Below are positions 8,674 to 19,705 of a DNA stretch of 64,000 nt, one piece after another. The stretch lies in contig NZ_LMRG01000029.1 in NCBI RefSeq assembly GCF_001425605.1, forward strand, positions 124,001 through 188,000, written 5' to 3'. The position numbers and the translations under genes were made by a program. Source of the DNA: Rhizobium sp. Leaf453. Lineage in GTDB: Bacteria; Pseudomonadota; Alphaproteobacteria; Rhizobiales; Rhizobiaceae. Position 1 is the first letter of the stretch, and the number at the start of each line of letters is the position of its first letter. A model generated the notes under the pieces. The model was not told the DNA's origin. It searched no databases and saw only the letters and a program-made list of their open reading frames with translations.

Positions 8674-9057
8674 ATGATCGATCATACGGGAATAGCCGTT
8701 TCGGACTTCGAACGGTCACGGGCCTTCTATGATGCGGCGATGGCGCCGCTCGGCGCCTCGCTTCTGAAGACGGTGCCGCCGGAATTTACCGGCGGCAAGA
8801 AGGTCTGTGGTTATGGTCGCGAACGGCCCGTCTACTGGTTGCACGAGGGGGCCGAGCCCGGTCCCGGTCGTCACATCGCCTTTACCGCCGATAGTCGCTC
8901 GGCAGTCGACGCCTTTTATGCTGCGGCACTCGCGGCCGGTGGAAAGGACAATGGAGCCCCCGGCCTTCGTCCGCATTATCATGCCAACTATTACGGCGCG
9001 TTCGCGTTCGATCCGGTCGGCAACAATATCGAGGCTGTCTGCCACGCGCCGGAATGA
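8674..9057 (+). CDS. VOC-family (glyoxalase/bleomycin-resistance fold) protein
   Basis: A 127-residue single-domain protein. It opens MIDHTGIAVSDFERSRAFYD, the usual VOC metal-ligand His and first beta-alpha unit. It ends with AFAFDPVGNNIEAVCH, containing the conserved DPxGN.IE block with the metal-binding Glu. VOC proteins include glyoxalases and dioxygenases; the substrate is unknown. The position between cysS and three GFA-family genes suggests a small-molecule or electrophile-handling role, which is inference. Confidence 0.88.
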   Translation: MIDHTGIAVSDFERSRAFYDAAMAPLGASLLKTVPPEFTGGKKVCGYGRERPVYWLHEGAEPGPGRHIAFTADSRSAVDAFYAAALAAGGKDNGAPGLRPHYHANYYGAFAFDPVGNNIEAVCHAPE

Positions 9058-9091
9058 GACGGCATCGGGTTGAACGGAGAGAGAACCGGTC

Positions 9092-9583
9092 ATGAGCGAC
9101 GACGAGACTCTACAGTATTCCGGCGGTTGCCAGTGCGGTGCCGTGCGTTTCCATGTCGAGGGCGAACTCGGCGATGCCTCCGTCTGTCATTGCCGCATGT
9201 GCCAGAAAGCCTTCGGCAATTTCTATGCGCCGCTCGTGTCATTGGGGAAGGCGAAGCTGACGTGGACGCGCGGCGGGCCGAAGTTTTTCCAGTCGTCCAA
9301 CTTCGTCAAGCGTGGGTTCTGCGGTGATTGCGGCACGCCGCTCTGTTTCGAGGCGCCGGATGGTATCGGTCTGGCAATCGCGGCCTTCGACAATCCGGAG
9401 CACATCACGCCGAGGATCCAGTGGGGCATTGAGGCCAAGCTACCCTATGTCGATGGCATCGCCAGTCTACCCGGCGAGGATACGATGGCGGACCAGGATG
9501 CGGCGTCTTTCCTCACCCATCTCGTTTCCTACCAGCATCCCGATCATGACACCGAAACCTGGCCGCCGGAGAACGCGCGATGA
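9092..9583 (+). CDS. GFA-family zinc protein (first of three)
   Basis: A 163-residue protein of the glutathione-dependent formaldehyde-activating (GFA/CENP-V) fold. It has the zinc-ligand sets GGCQCGAVRF, CHCRMCQKAFG and CGDCGTPLCF. The family adds glutathione to aldehydes in its type member, but most members are uncharacterised. The stop overlaps the next start by four bases (ATGA). The C-terminus carries YQHPDHDTETWPPE, a tail shared with the two following paralogues. Confidence 0.9.
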   Translation: MSDDETLQYSGGCQCGAVRFHVEGELGDASVCHCRMCQKAFGNFYAPLVSLGKAKLTWTRGGPKFFQSSNFVKRGFCGDCGTPLCFEAPDGIGLAIAAFDNPEHITPRIQWGIEAKLPYVDGIASLPGEDTMADQDAASFLTHLVSYQHPDHDTETWPPENAR

Positions 9584-10079
9584 GCATTGCCCGCATCTAT
9601 ACCGGCGGCTGCCAATGCGGCGCGGTGCGTTACCGGGCGGAGGGATCACTCGGCGATCCGCATCTTTGCCATTGCCGCATGTGCCAGAAGGCGGCCGGCA
9701 ATTACTTCATGCCGCTCGCCAATGCCGCCCGCGTCTCGTTCAGCCTCACGCGCGGTGAGCCGAACTGGTTCCAGTCCTCCGATCTCGCAAGACGAGGCTT
9801 CTGTGCCGCCTGCGGCACGCCGCTGTTCTACGACATGCCCGGTGCCGATTTCATCAATATCGTTCTGGGATCGCTCGACGATCCCTATGATGTCCGGCCG
9901 CTGAAACAGTCCGGCGTCGAATCGCGCATGCCGTGGTTTGCCAATCTTCCGGGTCTGCCCGGCGGCGAAACGGATGCGCGCAAGAAGACAAGGGCGGAGC
10001 GGCATCTTGCCATTTTCGAATCGAACCGCCAGCACCCAGACTATGACACCGACCACTGGCCACCCGAGGAAGACCTGCC

Positions 10080-10083
<4 letters not shown>
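9580..10083 (+). CDS. GFA-family zinc protein (second of three)
   Basis: A 167-residue paralogue of its neighbours with the same ligand pattern (GGCQCGAVRY, CHCRMCQKAAG, CAACGTPLFY). It differs by a basic insert (DARKKTRAERHLAIFE) before the shared tail RQHPDYDTDHWPPE. It is translationally coupled on both sides by four-base ATGA overlaps. The likely origin is tandem duplication followed by divergence, because pairwise identity appears moderate rather than high. Confidence 0.9.
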
Positions 10084-11512
<1,429 letters not shown>

Positions 11513-11545
11513 TGAGCATGTCTGTTTTGCACGATGGGGCGGCTC

Positions 11546-11682
11546 GCGCCACCTTCTCCCCAGCGGGGAGAAGGTGGCGCCCGGCGCCGGATGAGGGGGC
11601 CTGCAGGCCACTTCGTTCTGGTGCTGGCTTCGCCCCCCTCATCGCCTCACTTCGTTCGGCACTTCTCCCCGCTGGGGAGAAG
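11546..11682. repeat. palindromic intergenic element (RIME-like)
   Basis: Between pip and cimA there is a perfect 16-bp inverted repeat with a three-base loop (arms 11546-11561 and 11565-11580). About 80 bases later a related palindrome CTTCTCCCC-GCT-GGGGAGAAG follows (11662-11682). Between them are ATGAGGGGGC and its near-complement GCCCCCCTCAT. The double-palindrome layout around the CTTCTCCCC core resembles rhizobial intergenic mosaic elements (RIME), an attribution from memory. It could also act as a transcript-end structure for pip. Confidence 0.7.
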
Positions 11683-11741
11683 AGGGAGAGAGCCTCCCGG
11701 CCGAATCCAAAAATGCTACTCTGTTTCTGGGGACGGCTCGC

Positions 11742-13358
11742 ATGACCCGCGAACGCATCCACCTCTTCGACACCACGCTACGCGACGGCCAGCAGACGCC
11801 CGGCATCGATTTTTCCGTCGAGGACAAGATCGCCATTGCCGCGATGCTGGATGATTTCGGCATGGACTATGTCGAGGGCGGTTATCCCGGAGCCAATCCG
11901 ACTGACACCGAATTCTTCTCGAAGAAGCGGACGAAAACCGCAAGGTTCGTCGCCTTCGGCATGACCAAGCGCGCCGGTGTGTCCACCTCCAATGATCCCG
12001 GCCTGACGGCGCTGCTGCAGGCCAAGAGTGACGCGATTTGTCTTGTCGCCAAGAGCTGGGACTACCATGTCCGCGTCGCTCTTGGCTGTTCGAACGAGGA
12101 AAATCTCGAGTCCATTCAGGCATCCGTTGAGGCGGTTGTCGCCAGCGGCAAGGAGGCTATGATCGATTGCGAGCATTTCTTCGACGGCTACAAGGCCAAT
12201 CCGGCCTATGCGCTCGCCTGTGCCAAGACCGCCTATGATGCCGGCGCTCGCTGGGTCGTGCTCTGCGACACCAATGGCGGCACGCAGCCGCCGGAAATCC
12301 GCGATATCGTCGCCGCCGTCATTGCCAATGGCGTGCCCGGCGACAATCTCGGCATCCATGCCCACAACGATACGGGCCAGGCGGTCGCCAATTCGCTGGC
12401 TGCGGTCGAGGCCGGTGTGCGCCAGATCCAGGGCACGCTGAACGGCATCGGCGAGCGCTGCGGCAATGCCAATCTGGTGACGCTGATCCCCACTCTGGCG
12501 CTGAAGGAAGCGTATACCGGCCGTTTCGAGACCTCGATCGATCCCGACCGGCTGCAGGAACTCACCAAGCTGTCGCATTCCTTCGACGAACTGCTGAATC
12601 GCTCACCCGACCACCAGATGCCCTATGTCGGCGCCTCCGCCTTCGCTACCAAGGCCGGTATTCACGCTTCGGCGCTCCTGAAGGACCCGCGCACCTATGA
12701 GCATGTGACGCCGGAAAGCGTCGGCAATCTGCGCAAGGTCATGGTTTCCGACCAGGGCGGCAAGGCGAATTTCATCAACGCTCTGAAGCGCCGGGGTATT
12801 CTCGTTTCCAAGGACGATCCGAAGCTCGACAAGCTGATCGCCATCGTGAAGGAGCGGGAGGCGACCGGCTATGCCTATGAAGGGGCGGATGCCAGCTTCG
12901 CGATCCTGGCGCAGCGGATCCTCGGCTCGGTGCCGGATTTCTTTCTGGTCGACAGCTTTCGAGTGATGGTCGAGCGACGCTTCGACGCCAACGGCAATCT
13001 GAAAACGGTGTCTGAGGCTGTGGTCAAGGTGTCGGTCGATGGCGAGACGACGATGTCGGTCGCCGAAGGTCATGGCCCGGTCAACGCGCTCGATCTGGCA
13101 CTACGCAAGGATCTCGGCCGCTACCAGTCGGAAATCGAGGATCTGGAGCTGGTGGACTATAAGGTCCGCATCCTCAATGGCGGCACGGAGGCCATCACCC
13201 GCGTTCTAATCGAATCCGTCGATGGCACCGGCGCCCGCTGGTGGACGGTTGGCGTGTCCGACAACATCATCGACGCGTCCTTCCAGGCGCTGATGGATTC
13301 GATCGTCTTCAAGCTCTTGAAGAACCGCGATCAGGCGGGGCTGGCGGCTGCGGAATAG
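11742..13358 (+). CDS. cimA: (R)-citramalate synthase
   Basis: A 538-residue member of the isopropylmalate/homocitrate synthase family. The N-terminal HMGL-like TIM barrel starts [18 protein letters not shown] (metal-binding Asp and catalytic Arg) and contains [18 protein letters not shown]. The C-terminal third is the LeuA-type regulatory dimerisation domain. The length and the sequence [13 protein letters not shown] fit the CimA branch, which condenses pyruvate and acetyl-CoA to citramalate and gives a threonine-independent route to isoleucine. It follows the palindromic element and appears to be transcribed separately from pip. Confidence 0.92.
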   Translation: MTRERIHLFDTTLRDGQQTPGIDFSVEDKIAIAAMLDDFGMDYVEGGYPGANPTDTEFFSKKRTKTARFVAFGMTKRAGVSTSNDPGLTALLQAKSDAICLVAKSWDYHVRVALGCSNEENLESIQASVEAVVASGKEAMIDCEHFFDGYKANPAYALACAKTAYDAGARWVVLCDTNGGTQPPEIRDIVAAVIANGVPGDNLGIHAHNDTGQAVANSLAAVEAGVRQIQGTLNGIGERCGNANLVTLIPTLALKEAYTGRFETSIDPDRLQELTKLSHSFDELLNRSPDHQMPYVGASAFATKAGIHASALLKDPRTYEHVTPESVGNLRKVMVSDQGGKANFINALKRRGILVSKDDPKLDKLIAIVKEREATGYAYEGADASFAILAQRILGSVPDFFLVDSFRVMVERRFDANGNLKTVSEAVVKVSVDGETTMSVAEGHGPVNALDLALRKDLGRYQSEIEDLELVDYKVRILNGGTEAITRVLIESVDGTGARWWTVGVSDNIIDASFQALMDSIVFKLLKNRDQAGLAAAE

Positions 13359-13484
13359 GGAGCCGGTTTACTTCATCGCATTACTGCCGGTTCAGACGGG
13401 TTTTCCGATGGACCGGCCATCTGCAAGTTTTGTGCAATGCAGTGTGAAGTTAAAATGAAATTTTATACTTTGCTAATTCTCCCC

Positions 13485-13513
13485 TTGAGAAGCGTTTGAC
13501 TGCGTCGTATAGG
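13485..13513 (+). promoter_or_regulatory. candidate promoter of the RTX metalloprotease gene
   Basis: TTGAGA (13485-13490) and TATAGG (13508-13513) are spaced by 17 bases. They lie just upstream of a strong AGGGGGA ribosome-binding sequence and the ATG at 13542. The surrounding stretch is AT-richer than the genome average. Confidence 0.45.
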
Positions 13514-13541
13514 GGCGTGGGGTTATTTTTAGGGGGATTTC

Positions 13542-14975
13542 ATGGCTACTAAAAAGTCTTTCAATACCACGCAGGCTGCTTTTCAGCTGACACGCAACGA
13601 CTCATCCTGGTCGGTCAATCTCAATGAGCCGACGACGATCACATACGCCTATCGCAACAGCATTCCGACGAACTATGAAGGCTCCAAGAACGAGCGGACC
13701 ACGTTCGAAAAATTCACGGCTGCCCAGATCAAGGTCACCGAACTGGTCTTCAATCTGTTCGAGGAAGTCTGCGGCGTGACACTGAAGCGGGTCGAGGGCT
13801 CGAACGGCTATTCCAACAGCGCGACGTTCCTGCTCGGAAACTATTCCGACCCGAAGCAAGCCAGAACCTACGGTTATTCCTACAGCGTCGGCGATGAGGA
13901 GCGGCGCGCCGGTTCGACCGACGGCGACTTCTGGTACAATCTGTCCGGTCCGAATGATGATGGGGGCGACCCGAAGATTCCGATCGGCTCCGACAACTAC
14001 AACACGCTCATCCACGAACTTGGCCATTCGCTGGGCCTCGAGCATCCCTCGGATTATCCGGAGGACTTCAACTACAAGGACGACGCGTTCTACATTCAGG
14101 ATTCCCTTCAGTACACGGTCATGAGCTATATGGACGCTTCCGAGACGGGCGCCGTGCACAAGGGTCAGTTCCTGAAGACGCTGGGTCTCCATGACATCGC
14201 GGCGATGCAGCGGCTCTACGGCGCTAACATGACGACGCGTACCGGCGACGATACCTATGGCTTCGGCGGCAAGAGCGTCTACGCCATCAAGTCCGCGACC
14301 GACAAGACGGTCTTCTCGATCTGGGATGCCGGCGGCAAGGATACGCTGAACTTCTCCGGTTATACGAACACGCAGGTCATCAACCTCAACGCCGAGAAAT
14401 TCTCCTCGACGGGTGGGTTGAAGTACAACATCTCGATCGCCAAGGGCGTGACGATCGAAAATGCGGTTGGCGGTTCGGGCAAGGACACGATCACGGGCAA
14501 CAAGGTTGCCAACGTGATCGACGGCGGCGCCGGTAACGACATCATCGACGGCAAGGAAGGTAACGACACCATCAAGGGCGGCGCAGGCGCCGACATCCTC
14601 GATGGCGGTACCGGCAACGACAAGCTGACGGGCGGAAGTGGCGCCGACTCCTTCTTTTTCGGCAGTGTCGCGCTCGCCAAGCTCGGCCTCGACCTCATCC
14701 TCGACTTCGCCAAGGGCGACAAGGTCGTCCTGGATGCCGCCACCTTCGTTGCCTATGACGCATCGGACGATGGCCTCATCGGTATCGCCAAGGGGGATTT
14801 CTCCGCTGGCACCTCGCTGAAGTCGATGGGCAAGGGCGATCATCTGTTCTTCGATACGGATGATTCCTGGATTTACTACGACAACGATGGCGCTGGCACC
14901 GGCAGCGCCGCCATCAAGTTTATCGAACTGGTCAACAGCTATGTTCCGACCTACAGCGACTTCTTGATTGCCTGA
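13542..14975 (+). CDS. RTX-type M10 metalloprotease (serralysin-like)
   Basis: A 477-residue protein with no N-terminal signal peptide. The metzincin zinc motif HELGHSLGLEH starts at about residue 158, and the Met-turn follows in YTVMSYMDASE. From about residue 309 to 373 come glycine/aspartate nonapeptide calcium-binding repeats (GGAGNDIID, GGAGADILDGGTGNDKLTGG). The C-terminus is acidic and hydrophobic, as in type I secretion substrates. The predicted role is a secreted calcium-dependent protease exported by an ABC/HlyD/TolC system. No type I secretion genes flank it, so it must use a system encoded elsewhere. Confidence 0.92.
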   Translation: MATKKSFNTTQAAFQLTRNDSSWSVNLNEPTTITYAYRNSIPTNYEGSKNERTTFEKFTAAQIKVTELVFNLFEEVCGVTLKRVEGSNGYSNSATFLLGNYSDPKQARTYGYSYSVGDEERRAGSTDGDFWYNLSGPNDDGGDPKIPIGSDNYNTLIHELGHSLGLEHPSDYPEDFNYKDDAFYIQDSLQYTVMSYMDASETGAVHKGQFLKTLGLHDIAAMQRLYGANMTTRTGDDTYGFGGKSVYAIKSATDKTVFSIWDAGGKDTLNFSGYTNTQVINLNAEKFSSTGGLKYNISIAKGVTIENAVGGSGKDTITGNKVANVIDGGAGNDIIDGKEGNDTIKGGAGADILDGGTGNDKLTGGSGADSFFFGSVALAKLGLDLILDFAKGDKVVLDAATFVAYDASDDGLIGIAKGDFSAGTSLKSMGKGDHLFFDTDDSWIYYDNDGAGTGSAAIKFIELVNSYVPTYSDFLIA

Positions 14976-15081
14976 GGTTTTTCGCCGGCATTCGCTCGCG
15001 GTTGCCGTCTCCGAAGATGCTCCGCAAAGCCCTGATACCAGTTTTCATGCTGGCGTCAGGGCTGATTTTTTTAGATCGCTC

Positions 15082-17067
15082 TCACAAGACCAGCCTGAAT
15101 TTTGCAAATCCGTCCGCGCCGTCGCCGGCATCCTCGATCTTGACGCCTTTCACCTGCGCGATCAGACCGCGTGCCTTCGGGCCGCTTTCGAACAGGGCGG
15201 TCGCGCCCTCGATCGGCTTGAAACTCCAGTTGCCGTCGGCCGATGGATTGATGGTGCCCTCGGCGATGATGTAGCGGACGATGACGTCGCGATTGGTGTC
15301 AGGCGCGGCGAAGACCACCTTGTCTGCCGCGATCTCCGGGAACTTGCCGCCTCCGCCGGCGCGGTAATTGTTGGACGCGACAACGAATTTCTGGGCCGGA
15401 TCGATCGGTTTGCCATCAAAGGACAGGTTCTGGATGCGGTTTGATTCCACATTCACCACGACGCCGTCGCCATCGTATTTCGCCGGCTGCGACAGGTCGA
15501 TCTGGTAGGTTACACCGTCGATGATGTCGAAATTGTAGGAGGGGAAGCTTGCATTGAGGAGGGGCACATCCTTGGCGCCGGGTTCAACCGTGTTGAACAT
15601 GCCGGCCGACATTTCCAGCCAGTTCTTTACCTGCGCACCGGTAATCACCACGGCCTGCACGGTGTTCGGATAGAGATAGAGGTCGGCGACATTCTTGATG
15701 GCGATATCGCCGGCGGGGACATCGGTATAGTAGTCCGAGCCGCCACGACCGCCGGCCTTGAACGGTGCTGCTGCCGAAAGCACCGGCAGATCCTTGTACT
15801 CCGTGTCCTTCAGCATGTCCTTGATGTACCAAGTCTGCGCATTCGAAACGATCTGCACGGACGGGTCGTCGGCCACCAGCGCGAAATAGGAATAGAGCGG
15901 CGCCGAGGTCTTGCCGACCGGCGTGCGGACATAGGCGAGCGTCGCCTCGTGTTCGGCGGATGCGGCGGCCAGCACGTCGGCGCGATCCGGCACGTCAGCC
16001 ACCACCTTCTTGTCCTCGCGGTGATAGATGGGCCGCGCCTCGGTGGTGAAATCGACGATCTTCCAGTTGTCGCCGTTCTTTTCCAGCAGCAGATCGATCA
16101 AGCCGAGATGCGAGCCCCAGAAGCCGCCCATGACTGCCGGTTTGCCCAAGAGCGTGCCCTTGACGGGATCGACGCCCTCGATACCGTCGAAACTCTTCGG
16201 GCCGGGGAAGACAAGGTGCTGGTGGCCGGTAAAGACCGCGTCAATGCCCTCGACGGCAGCGAGGTACAGCGAGGCGTTTTCCATGCGGTCGCTCTGGCCA
16301 GAACCGTCGATGCCGGAATGCGAGAGAGCGACGATGATATCGGCCCCAGCTTCCTTCATGGCCGGTACCCAGGCCTTGGCCGCCTCGACGATATCGCGCG
16401 TCTGTGCCTTGCCCTCGAGATTCTTGATATCCCAGAGCATGATCTGCGGCGGCACGAAACCGATGATGCCGATCTTCAACTCGTTTGCCGCGCCACTTCC
16501 GTCCGTGATGGTCTTTTCAACGATGGTATAGGGCTTGAAGAACAGCTCGTCGTCCTTCGGATTCGATGCCAGCTGTCCCTTCGTCAGGTTGGCGCAGACG
16601 TAAGGAAAGTTGGCGCCCGAGAGCACCTTGAACATATAGTCGAGACCGTAGTTGAACTCGTGATTACCGAGCGTGCCGGCCTCGTAACCGAGCACGTTCA
16701 TGGCCTTGATGACCGGGTGGACGTCGCCCTCCTTCATGCCATGCTGATAGGCCATGTAGTCGCCCATCGGATTGCCCTGCAGGAAATCACCGTTGTCGAC
16801 GAGGAAGGAATTGCCAGCCTCCGCCCGGATGGCATCGATGATCGAGGCGGTGCGGGCAAGGCCCAGCGTGTCGTTCGGCTTGTCGCCGTAATAGTCATAG
16901 GGGAAGACGTGGACGTGGATATCGGTGGTTTCCATGATCCGCAGATGCGCCTGGTTGGCGGCCGCGCGGGCGGCGAACGGATGCAGCATAACGAGGGCGG
17001 AGGTTGCTGCGGCGCCGCTCAGAAAGGCGCGGCGGCTGATCGGGTGGAGCGCGAGGATGGAGGACAT
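15082..17067 (-). CDS. cpdB: 2',3'-cyclic-nucleotide 2'-phosphodiesterase/3'-nucleotidase
   Basis: A 661-residue periplasmic enzyme. The N-terminus has a twin-arginine signal (ISRRAFLSGAAATSALVML; cleavage near ARA). The calcineurin-like metallophosphatase domain follows with MKIETTD-type motif IMETTDIHVHVFPYD, NGDFLQGNPMGDY, LGNHEFNYGLDY and FTGHQHLVFPG. The C-terminal 5'-nucleotidase domain occupies the last 250 residues. It degrades 2',3'-cyclic nucleotides and 3'-nucleotides from RNA breakdown. It is convergent with the protease gene and divergent from rarD; I found no convincing Pho box in the divergent region. Confidence 0.93.
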   Translation of the reverse strand: MSSILALHPISRRAFLSGAAATSALVMLHPFAARAAANQAHLRIMETTDIHVHVFPYDYYGDKPNDTLGLARTASIIDAIRAEAGNSFLVDNGDFLQGNPMGDYMAYQHGMKEGDVHPVIKAMNVLGYEAGTLGNHEFNYGLDYMFKVLSGANFPYVCANLTKGQLASNPKDDELFFKPYTIVEKTITDGSGAANELKIGIIGFVPPQIMLWDIKNLEGKAQTRDIVEAAKAWVPAMKEAGADIIVALSHSGIDGSGQSDRMENASLYLAAVEGIDAVFTGHQHLVFPGPKSFDGIEGVDPVKGTLLGKPAVMGGFWGSHLGLIDLLLEKNGDNWKIVDFTTEARPIYHREDKKVVADVPDRADVLAAASAEHEATLAYVRTPVGKTSAPLYSYFALVADDPSVQIVSNAQTWYIKDMLKDTEYKDLPVLSAAAPFKAGGRGGSDYYTDVPAGDIAIKNVADLYLYPNTVQAVVITGAQVKNWLEMSAGMFNTVEPGAKDVPLLNASFPSYNFDIIDGVTYQIDLSQPAKYDGDGVVVNVESNRIQNLSFDGKPIDPAQKFVVASNNYRAGGGGKFPEIAADKVVFAAPDTNRDVIVRYIIAEGTINPSADGNWSFKPIEGATALFESGPKARGLIAQVKGVKIEDAGDGADGFAKFRLVL

Positions 17068-17268
17068 GTGGTTTCCCTTCGTCTGGCCGGTCTTTTCCCT
17101 GCGCAGAAACTAGGGCGATGATCGCGGAATTGCACCCCGCAAAATGTGACTGTCTTGCTGCCTCTCGATGGGCATCGTTCAGCGCCGCTGCAGCAAGGTT
17201 CACGGAAATGAATTGGTTGATCACGGGTCTTTGGAGTAGGACGGGCAAAATAATGATAATCTGACGGG

Positions 17269-18216
17269 ATGAACGCCATGGCGGACGAAAAACAGGCAGT
17301 TGCGGTGCAAAATGGCGATTCCCCCAAGGGTTTCGCCTTCGCGCTGACGGCCTATCTGCTCTGGGGGTTCCTGCCGTTCTTCATGAAGGCGGTTGCCCAT
17401 ATCCCCGCTTTCGAAGTGGTTGCCCATCGCATTGTCTGGTCTGTTCCGTTGGCCGGCGCCATTCTCATCTGGCTCGGCCGCACCGGCGACGTGAAAGCGG
17501 CGCTGCGGTCCTCGCGCATGCTGAAGATGGCGACGTTGACCGCCGTTCTCATCACCCTCAACTGGGGCATCTATGTCTGGGCGATCGGCGCAGGTCGCGC
17601 GCTGGAGACGGCGCTTGGCTATTACATCAATCCGCTCTTCTCGATCTTCCTCGGTGCCGTGCTGCTCAAGGAAAAGCTCAATCCGGCCCAGATGGTTGCC
17701 ATCGGGCTTGCCGCCACCGCAGTGGTCGTACTCGCATTCGATGCAGGCGGACTGCCCTGGGTATCGATCGGACTGGCGCTGACCTGGGGGCTCTATGCCT
17801 TCTTTCGCAAGACGCTGCCGGTCGGACCGAACCAGGGTTTCTTTCTGGAGGTCCTGCTGCTCAGCGTTCCCGCGCTTGGCTACATCGTCTATCTGGAAGC
17901 CACGGGGCAGGGGCATTTCGGTGATACCGGCTGGGGCGACGTAATGTGGCTGATGGCCTGCGGCGTCGTGACCGCCATCCCGCTGATGATCTATGCCAAT
18001 GGCGCCAAGCTGCTCCGTCTCTCGACCATCGGCATCATGCAATACATCGCCCCGACGATGATCTTCATCATCGCCGTCTTCGTCTTCCATGAACCTTTCG
18101 GCACCCCGAAGCTGATCGCCTTCATCCTGATATGGGCGGCGCTGGCGGTTTATTCGACCTCAATGATCATGGAAAGCCGCGCCCGCCGGTCGGAGATGCC
18201 CAAACCGGCGGAGTAA
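17269..18216 (+). CDS. rarD: EamA-family transporter RarD
   Basis: A 315-residue membrane protein of the drug/metabolite transporter superfamily with about ten hydrophobic segments. Landmarks of RarD are AYLLWGFLPFFMKA, HRIVWSVPLAGAIL, NWGIYVWAI and YYINPLFSIFLGAVLLKEKL. The transported substrate is not established (the name comes from chloramphenicol-resistance work). The ATG at 17269 is close to a second in-frame ATG at 17278. It ends four bases before the convergent toxin gene. Confidence 0.9.
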   Translation: MNAMADEKQAVAVQNGDSPKGFAFALTAYLLWGFLPFFMKAVAHIPAFEVVAHRIVWSVPLAGAILIWLGRTGDVKAALRSSRMLKMATLTAVLITLNWGIYVWAIGAGRALETALGYYINPLFSIFLGAVLLKEKLNPAQMVAIGLAATAVVVLAFDAGGLPWVSIGLALTWGLYAFFRKTLPVGPNQGFFLEVLLLSVPALGYIVYLEATGQGHFGDTGWGDVMWLMACGVVTAIPLMIYANGAKLLRLSTIGIMQYIAPTMIFIIAVFVFHEPFGTPKLIAFILIWAALAVYSTSMIMESRARRSEMPKPAE

Positions 18217-18220
18217 GCCG

Positions 18221-18508
18221 CTATGCATCCTCCGGCCATTCCCGGGCGCCATGCTGCACGAACAGAATGTCGATTTGAGTATCGTGCACGCGGTACGCCA
18301 CGATATATGGCGTTCCGGGAACGACGAGTTCTCGCGTTCCCTTGATGTCCCCGGGACGTCCAATGAACGGATTGTCCGCCAGGAGCCTAAGAGTCCTTGA
18401 ATGAATGGCGTTGACGACGCGGGCGGCCGCGCGCGGATTATGCTGTGCGATATAATCGCCTATGCCGGCAAGTTCTCTGAGCGCGCGACGGGTCCATTCG
18501 ATCCGCAC
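18221..18508 (-). CDS. RelE/ParE-family toxin
   Basis: A 95-residue protein starting MRIEWTRRALRELAGIGDYI, with ADNPFIGRPG and LVVPGTPYIVAYRV, all typical of the ParE/RelE fold (helical hairpin followed by a beta-sheet). The C-terminus HGAREWPEDA fits ParE-type toxins. It lies three bases after a ribbon-helix-helix antitoxin gene, in the usual antitoxin-toxin order. The likely target is DNA gyrase or mRNA, not decidable from sequence. Confidence 0.88.
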   Translation of the reverse strand: MRIEWTRRALRELAGIGDYIAQHNPRAAARVVNAIHSRTLRLLADNPFIGRPGDIKGTRELVVPGTPYIVAYRVHDTQIDILFVQHGAREWPEDA

Positions 18509-18511
18509 GCG

Positions 18512-18748
18512 TCAGATCTGGCCATATTTGTTCAGCACGGCTGCAACCTCTTCGGGGCTGGCGAAATCACCACTATCGGCGTCGATGAGACCTTCCTCGA
18601 CGCCGGCGACCCACTTTTCCTGCGAGGCGAGTGACCTGCCATGGGACAGGGCATCCTCAATGATACGCTCCCGCGTCAACGTCGAGCGTGCGGCCAGCCT
18701 GTCAATGCGGCGGCTGAGGTCTTCGGAAATACTGTTCTGGCTGCCCAC
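18512..18748 (-). CDS. CopG-type ribbon-helix-helix antitoxin
   Basis: About 78 residues (GSQNSISEDLSRRIDRLAAR...). The N-terminus has the ribbon-helix-helix pattern SISEDLSRRIDRLAARSTLTRE expected for DNA-binding antitoxins, and the C-terminal half would wrap the toxin. No ATG is available near the start. GTG at 18748 with AGGCGA upstream is preferred over TTG at 18766. It probably represses its own promoter in the 60-80 bases upstream. Confidence 0.82.
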   Translation of the reverse strand: MGSQNSISEDLSRRIDRLAARSTLTRERIIEDALSHGRSLASQEKWVAGVEEGLIDADSGDFASPEEVAAVLNKYGQI

Positions 18749-18827
18749 GGGATTATCGCCTGTCAATGTTCTACCGCGACTTTAACGCGTGAACAGATTC
18801 CAATCAATCCGGCCGCTCTATACCGCG

Positions 18828-19448
18828 TCAAAGCTTGGCGATGATGCCGTCGTCGCCATCGCGGTCCACTTGGCTGGCCCAATGGGCAAGCAGGGCGGGC
18901 ACGATCTCTTCCGGCTGGTCGATGACGATCGGCTGGACGAGGTGGGCCGTATGGATGAAGCCGGAATCAGCCATATGGCGGATCAGCTTCATCAGCGGAT
19001 CCCAAAAGCCGCCGATATTGGCGAGCACCATCGGCTTGCGGTGGCGGCCAAGCTGCGCCCAGGTCATGATCTCGACGATCTCTTCCAGCGTACCGATACC
19101 GCCGGGCAGGGTGACGAAGGCGTCGGAGCGCTCGAACATCTTGTGCTTGCGGTCGTGCATATCCGGCGTGACGATCAATTCGCTGAGCTGGCCGAGCGAA
19201 TGGCGCGTGGCCTCCATATCCATCAGGAATTCTGGTATGATGCCGGTAACGCGGCCGCCATGCGAGAGAACGCCGCTCGCGACCGCCCCCATGATGCCCT
19301 TGGTGCCGCCGCCATAGACGAGGTTCAGGTGATTCTCGGCGATGGATTTGCCGAGAATGCGGCCGGCATTCATGAAGGATTGGTCACGCCCCGGCTGTGA
19401 GCCGCAATAGACGCAGATGGATCGAATCGGGATATTTTTCTCACTCAT
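18828..19448 (-). CDS. LOG-family (TIGR00730) Rossmann-fold protein
   Basis: A 206-residue protein with the LOG signature motifs: ICVYCGSQPG at the N-terminus, LVYGGGTKGIMGA, and the PGGxGTxxE loop as TLPGGIGTLEEIVEI. Family members are cytokinin riboside 5'-monophosphate phosphoribohydrolases or related nucleotide phosphoribohydrolases. In plant-associated bacteria such proteins may release cytokinin bases, which is inference here. ATG 19448 (MSEKNIPIRSICVY) is preferred because N-terminal extensions in the same frame do not look like protein. Confidence 0.88.
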   Translation of the reverse strand: MSEKNIPIRSICVYCGSQPGRDQSFMNAGRILGKSIAENHLNLVYGGGTKGIMGAVASGVLSHGGRVTGIIPEFLMDMEATRHSLGQLSELIVTPDMHDRKHKMFERSDAFVTLPGGIGTLEEIVEIMTWAQLGRHRKPMVLANIGGFWDPLMKLIRHMADSGFIHTAHLVQPIVIDQPEEIVPALLAHWASQVDRDGDDGIIAKL

Positions 19449-19705
19449 GGTGCAAAGAGACATCGCACTGCAACAGGCGTCAAGAAAAATGACGGGAAAG
19501 GCAGGCATGCAAGCGCGAGGAAAGGTGGCAATGCTTGTGTAAAACACCGGAAATCGTTAGCAATTTTAGGATTGGACTGACGCTTTGTGCGCGTTTCCGA
19601 ATCCGGGGGCAGGAATACGGAACGTGAGCGCGTGCAGGGTATGGGGGAGCTGTGCTTTTGCGTTCATGTCGAGCGCAGACGGCTTCGGGCCATTTGGAGA
19701 TGTGC

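Noticed and set aside
13602-14843. 413-codon frame antisense to the metalloprotease
   Set aside because: The plus strand shows a zinc-binding metzincin motif and RTX repeats.
17068-17268. Pho box upstream of cpdB
   Set aside because: Only a single partial GACAGTCAC half-site is visible, without the second direct repeat.
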